From CBDUEF01 sp018063485 (GTDB taxonomy: Bacteria > Pseudomonadota > Alphaproteobacteria > Rhodobacterales > Rhodobacteraceae), in the NCBI GenBank assembly GCA_037045435.1, contig JBAOID010000018.1, positions 1 through 64,000 on the forward strand: a stretch of DNA of 64,000 nt. The letters are read 5' to 3'. Of this stretch, positions 61,061 through 64,000 are shown piece by piece (positions within the stretch are counted from its first letter, which is position 1; every line of letters begins with the position of its first letter). The position numbers and the translations under genes were made by a program. The notes beneath the pieces were generated by a model. That model ran no database searches and was not told the origin of the DNA. It saw only the letters and a list, made by a program, of their open reading frames with translations.

Positions 61061-61210
61061 TCAGCGGGCGGCGATGGCTCGGGGCTTGGCCGGGGCAATC
61101 GGTTTCATTGATTCGGGGCGGCGGCGCTGGCCGCGGATCCAAGGCATGACGACATAGACCTCATTGCTGGAGGCGATTGCGGATTTCAACCAACGACGTT
61201 CTTTTTTCAT
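61061..61210 (-). CDS. Small basic protein (49 residues), Rhodobacteraceae type
   Basis: A 49-residue basic protein beginning MKKERRWLKSAIASSNE and containing VVMPWIRGQRRRPESMK. I recall similar short proteins with a KERRWLKS start and a PWxRGxRRxP centre in Rhodobacteraceae, with no known function. The start at 61210 is one of two in-frame methionines. A terminator follows and a possible promoter precedes it, so it looks like a real independent gene. It could act in nucleic-acid binding because of its charge, which is only a guess. Confidence 0.6.
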   Translation of the reverse strand: MKKERRWLKSAIASSNEVYVVMPWIRGQRRRPESMKPIAPAKPRAIAAR

Positions 61211-61352
61211 GGCTTGGGTTCCTGCGTTTCTTGCTGCGTTGGGATCACTATCACCCGAATTTGCGGCGCGGTTTTGGCAGGCTTGCAAAAAGTTGTGGCA
61301 ATGGAGCGGGCGCGTTTGGTCGGAATGTGGCAGGTGGGGCATAATTTCCAAG

Positions 61353-61368
61353 ATATTGATTTCAATAT
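61353..61368. promoter_or_regulatory. AT-rich palindrome and possible promoter of the small gene
   Basis: ATATTGA, TT and TCAATAT form a 16-base palindrome in an otherwise GC-rich region. On the minus strand TTGAAA, 16 bases and TATGCC overlap it and could be the promoter of the 49-residue gene, about 125 bases downstream. Confidence 0.4.
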
Positions 61369-61466
61369 ATTTTATTTGGTTTTGGAAACCATGTGCCGTG
61401 CGGGGCCGGGATTGTCTGGCAAATTGCGGCGCGTGATGGGCGCGGGGTGCCGAAGATCCGCCGCAA

Positions 61467-62216
61467 TCAAAGGGTGATGGCCGACATCAGGCGGCCATAG
61501 TCGGCCTCATGCGCGTGGGTGGTGCGGCGATAGGAATAAAATCGGTCGGGGTCGGCATAGGTGCAGTGCCGAGTCCATTCGGCATGGGCCACGCCAGCCT
61601 TGCGCAAACACCACAGCCCATAGGCAGGCAGATCGAACAGCATTCGATCCCCTGTCCCATTGGCGAAAAAGCGGCGCGATTCGGGGTCGTCGTCGGTAAA
61701 GCCCTCATAGAACTCGGGACCGACCTCATAAGCGGATTGGCTGATGCAGGGGCCGATGACGGCGGTGATATTGGCGCGGGCTGCCCCCAGGGTTTCCATG
61801 ACATCAAGGGTTGCCTCAAGCACGCCGTCGCGCAGGCCACGCCAACCGGCATGGGCGGCTCCGATCACCTGCGCCTCTGGGTCGGCAAACAACACCGGCT
61901 GGCAATCGGCAGTCAGGACGCCCAAAATCAGGCCGGGAGTGGCGGTGGCGATGCCGTCCACACGGGGGCGATCAGTGAGTGGAGCGGACACGGCGACGGC
62001 CAGCGCCGAATGCACCTGATTGACGGTGACAAGCCTTTCCAGGCTACCCCCCATCGCCTGGGCCACCCGACTGCGGTTGATTGTGACGATTTCGGCCAGA
62101 TCGCTGGACCCGGCGCCGCAGTTCAGCCCGGCGAAAATACCCGAGGAAGCCCCTCCCTTGCGGGTGAAAAAGCCGTGGCGGGCGGGCAGGGCGTCAGAGG
62201 TCAGGATTTCCAGCAT
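61467..62216 (-). CDS. pgeF: Peptidoglycan editing factor / multicopper polyphenol oxidase-like (YfiH, PgeF)
   Basis: A 249-residue protein of the YfiH/DUF152 family, whose members act as purine nucleoside phosphorylase/adenosine deaminase-like enzymes and edit peptidoglycan precursors. The metal-binding signature is seen in VNQVHSALAV, GVLTADCQPVLFADP and IGAAHAGWRGLRDGVLEATL, with IGPCISQSAYEVG and RFYSYRR near the end. It is co-directional with midA and lgt upstream, a conserved lgt-midA-pgeF order. Confidence 0.93.
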   Translation of the reverse strand: MLEILTSDALPARHGFFTRKGGASSGIFAGLNCGAGSSDLAEIVTINRSRVAQAMGGSLERLVTVNQVHSALAVAVSAPLTDRPRVDGIATATPGLILGVLTADCQPVLFADPEAQVIGAAHAGWRGLRDGVLEATLDVMETLGAARANITAVIGPCISQSAYEVGPEFYEGFTDDDPESRRFFANGTGDRMLFDLPAYGLWCLRKAGVAHAEWTRHCTYADPDRFYSYRRTTHAHEADYGRLMSAITL

Positions 62217-62231
62217 CAGGCGGCCTTGGGA

Positions 62232-63294
62232 TTACGGGGTGAAACCCGGCGGCACAGCGGCGCCGGGGGCGTAAACGGCAAGCGTCTTGAACAACTCACC
62301 CATTTTTGCGGGGTCGGTCAAGCGGTGAGTGGCGGCAAGGTGGTTTTCAAGCGCGGTTCCAGTCAGACGCAGGCCAAGGGTGGTGCTGCGCTGGGCAATG
62401 CCAAGTCGGGTGAGCAGGGTGCCTTGCGGCAGATAGGCCGTTTGCGCCGGGGCCGCCGCACGGGCGAGGGCTGCAAAATCGACATGGGCGGTCAGATCTG
62501 CATGGCCGGGGTCTGCCAGCGGATCGGTAAAGGCGTGGGCGCGCATCGCCTGAAAGGTATCGCCGCGCGAGTCCCAGCCGCCGTAATCGACAATCAGCGC
62601 CAACCCGCCATGGTCGGTGATGCGTTGGGCGATTGTGGCCATGATCGGCCCGGCGCTGGGGCAAATTTCGACGACATCGCCGGTCTTGGTATCGGCAAGA
62701 CGGTGCGCCAGTTGCGGCTGGGCAAGCAGGAGCGGCGCGGCCAAGAGCAAGTGGGCCTGTGGCCGTAAGCCCGACCATGGTTTCGGCCCACTCCTGCCCC
62801 ACACGGCTGAATTGGCGGATCGGCAGGGCGTCGAAAAACTCATTGGCCAGCAGATAAAGCGGCGCCTGTGGCAGATCAGTGATCTGGGCAATATGACCGA
62901 GAGGGTGAGCAATGGTGTCGCGCTGGGCCTGTTGCAGGGCAGCAGAGGCCTCAAGCAAAGTCACACGGGCGGCGGCGTGAAAGCCGGGCACGCGGGCGGT
63001 GGCGCGCAAGACATCGGCCATCAGCGTGCCGCGACCGGGGCCAAGTTCGGCAAGTGTGAACGGGTTCGGCGCGCCGTGATCCAGCCAATGTTGGGCAAGG
63101 CAGAGACCCAGCAACTCGCCAAACATCTGGCTGATTTCGGGCGCGGTGGTGAAATCGCCCCGCGTGCCAAAGGGTTGGCGGGTGGTGTAATAGCCAAGGG
63201 TCGGATGTAGCAGGCATTCGGCCATATACTCGGCCAGCGTGATCGGACCGCCCTGCGCGATCCGCCGCGAGATCAGGTCGCCAAGCTGGGTCAT
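62232..63294 (-). CDS. MidA-family SAM-dependent methyltransferase (frame broken once)
   Basis: A class I methyltransferase of the MidA/NDUFAF7 family, whose mitochondrial member methylates an arginine of complex I. The first frame has TLAEYMAECLLHPTLGYY, DFTTAPEISQMFGELLGL, LAELGPGRGTLMADVLRA and LLANEFFDALPIRQF. The second has GGLALIVDYGGWDSRGDTFQAMRAH and the C-terminus. The shift lies at GGG 62753-62755. One base fewer joins VGLTATG to HLLLAAPLLLAQPQ and gives 353 residues. The start at 63294 overlaps the lgt stop by four bases. Confidence 0.9.
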
Positions 63295-64000
63295 GCGGGT
63301 TTTGCACGGCCGATGAACCACAACCCCACAAGGATCATCGGGATGGTCAGGATTTGGCCCATTGTCAGCCCATAACCGCCCCAGTGGTAGGCAAGGCCCA
63401 GGGGGTTGCCGGGGGAGACGAATTGCGCATCGGGTTGGCGGAAAAACTCGACGAAGAACCGCGCGGCACCATAGCCTGCAAAGAACAACCCGGCGCTGCG
63501 GCCGGGAAATTTCAGCCAGCCTCTGCGCCAGATCACATAGGTGAGGGCAGCAAAAAGCAGCGCGCCCTCCAGCAGCGCCTCATAGATCTGGCTGGGGTGG
63601 CGGGCGCAGATGGTCAGGACACCCTCGCAGGTTTGCGCGGCGTCACCGGGGAAGGCGACGCCCCAGGGCAGGGTGGTGACGCGGCCCCACAACTCGGCGT
63701 TGATGAAATTGGCGATACGGCCAAAGAACAGGCCAATGGGGGCGACGGCAGCCATCATATCGGCCAAAGCCAGCATCGGAATGCGCTCGCGTTTGCAAAA
63801 GATCACCCCGGCGATTGCGACTCCCAGAAAACCGCCATGAAACGACATGCCGCCTTCCCAGACCAGCAGGATTTCCATTGGGTGCTGCGCGAAATAGGCC
63901 GGTTGATAAAACAGCACATAGCCAAGCCGCCCGCCCAAAATCACCCCGAAGATCACCCATGTCAGCAGCCGTTCGATCTGCTCGGGCTTGGCCGGGGCGG
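63291..64000 (-). CDS. lgt: Prolipoprotein diacylglyceryl transferase, 5' end outside the window
   Basis: Transfers diacylglycerol to the cysteine of prolipoproteins in the inner membrane. The visible part starts PAPAKPEQIERLLTW at the window edge and includes VWEGGMSFHGGFLG, the Lgt signature GLFFGRIANFINAELWGRVT, HPSQIYEALLEGALLFA and FVEFFRQPDAQF. The canonical GRIGNFIN reads GRIANFIN here, a tolerated change. The first 40-60 residues lie beyond the window. It leads the lgt-midA-pgeF run. Confidence 0.95.
   Translation of the reverse strand, partial: APAKPEQIERLLTWVIFGVILGGRLGYVLFYQPAYFAQHPMEILLVWEGGMSFHGGFLGVAIAGVIFCKRERIPMLALADMMAAVAPIGLFFGRIANFINAELWGRVTTLPWGVAFPGDAAQTCEGVLTICARHPSQIYEALLEGALLFAALTYVIWRRGWLKFPGRSAGLFFAGYGAARFFVEFFRQPDAQFVSPGNPLGLAYHWGGYGLTMGQILTIPMILVGLWFIGRAKPA

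Noticed and set aside
1..64000. CRISPR arrays, tRNA, rRNA, prophage or defence islands
   Set aside because: I saw no regularly spaced repeats, no cloverleaf candidates in the gaps, no phage genes and no recognisable defence genes. The gaps are short and mostly explained by regulatory sites.

Overview
The window is about 64 kb of GC-rich chromosome from an alphaproteobacterium, most likely of the family Rhodobacteraceae. Supporting signs are the alphaproteobacterial SAM-II riboswitch before metZ, the five-gene F1 ATP synthase operon without F0 genes, an H-type lectin gene beside atpC, the Hsp20/DUF1150 pair, the GAF-containing PtsP, and the TIGR01459 phosphatase next to maoC and ribF. Nearly everything is housekeeping or conserved accessory content. 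I see no rRNA, tRNA, CRISPR array or prophage.

Layout. 0-10 kb: a GlcD-like FAD oxidase, a decayed IS110-type transposase with a long 3' non-coding end, a methylthioadenosine/adenine salvage cluster (flavin reductase, mtnP, apt), an EcsC protein, ptsP and lysC. 10.4-14.5 kb: a TetR-controlled export operon (TetR, HlyD-type adaptor, FtsX-type permease, ATPase, small membrane protein) with a promoter and palindromic operator that can be read directly. 14.5-25 kb: purD, xseA, an AlkB-type hydroxylase, a YhhN protein, ftsY, a DMT-transporter remnant, yciB, a SAM-II riboswitch with attenuator before metZ, and folE2. 25-31 kb: a secreted SPOR/peptidoglycan-binding/trypsin-like protein that lacks the catalytic residues, then glyQ, a DUF6446-like gene and a badly interrupted glyS. 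31-37.6 kb: a methyltransferase-fold gene, atpHAGDC and the lectin-domain gene. 37.6-46.9 kb: prs, an isomerase and a hydrolase, ltaE, a YcgN protein, ribF, maoC, a HAD phosphatase, ppaC, an MBL hydrolase and a TraB/GumN protein. 47-56.4 kb: CIRCE-controlled groESL, a GreA-like gene and a Nudix gene, a flavin transporter gene behind an FMN riboswitch, a secreted lipase-like protein, a secreted caspase-like protein, purEK, a DUF465 gene and hsp20-DUF1150. 56.5-64 kb: cytochrome b561, a fused ATP sulfurylase/APS kinase, trxB, an Lrp-family regulator with repeated operator-like boxes, a small conserved gene, pgeF, midA and lgt (cut by the window edge).

Sequence quality matters here. At least 16 reading-frame breaks fall in 12 places that should be intact, including groEL, metZ, ppaC, glyS, atpH and ftsX. 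Almost all are explained by one extra base, often in a short homopolymer, and removing it restores canonical protein lengths. The simplest explanation is base-calling or assembly error, so I annotate these as single genes. Two cases need separate attention: an in-frame TAG in prs, and a stretch of lower GC with stop codons inside glyS. The apparent Nudix-GreA fusion protein is probably also an indel artefact.

Metabolic themes are purine supply and salvage (apt, mtnP, purD, purK, purE, prs, pgeF), flavin supply (ribF and a FMN-riboswitch-controlled transporter), sulfur and methionine metabolism (metZ, fused sulfurylase/kinase, MTA salvage), energy (ATP synthase, pyrophosphatase) and protein folding (GroESL, Hsp20).
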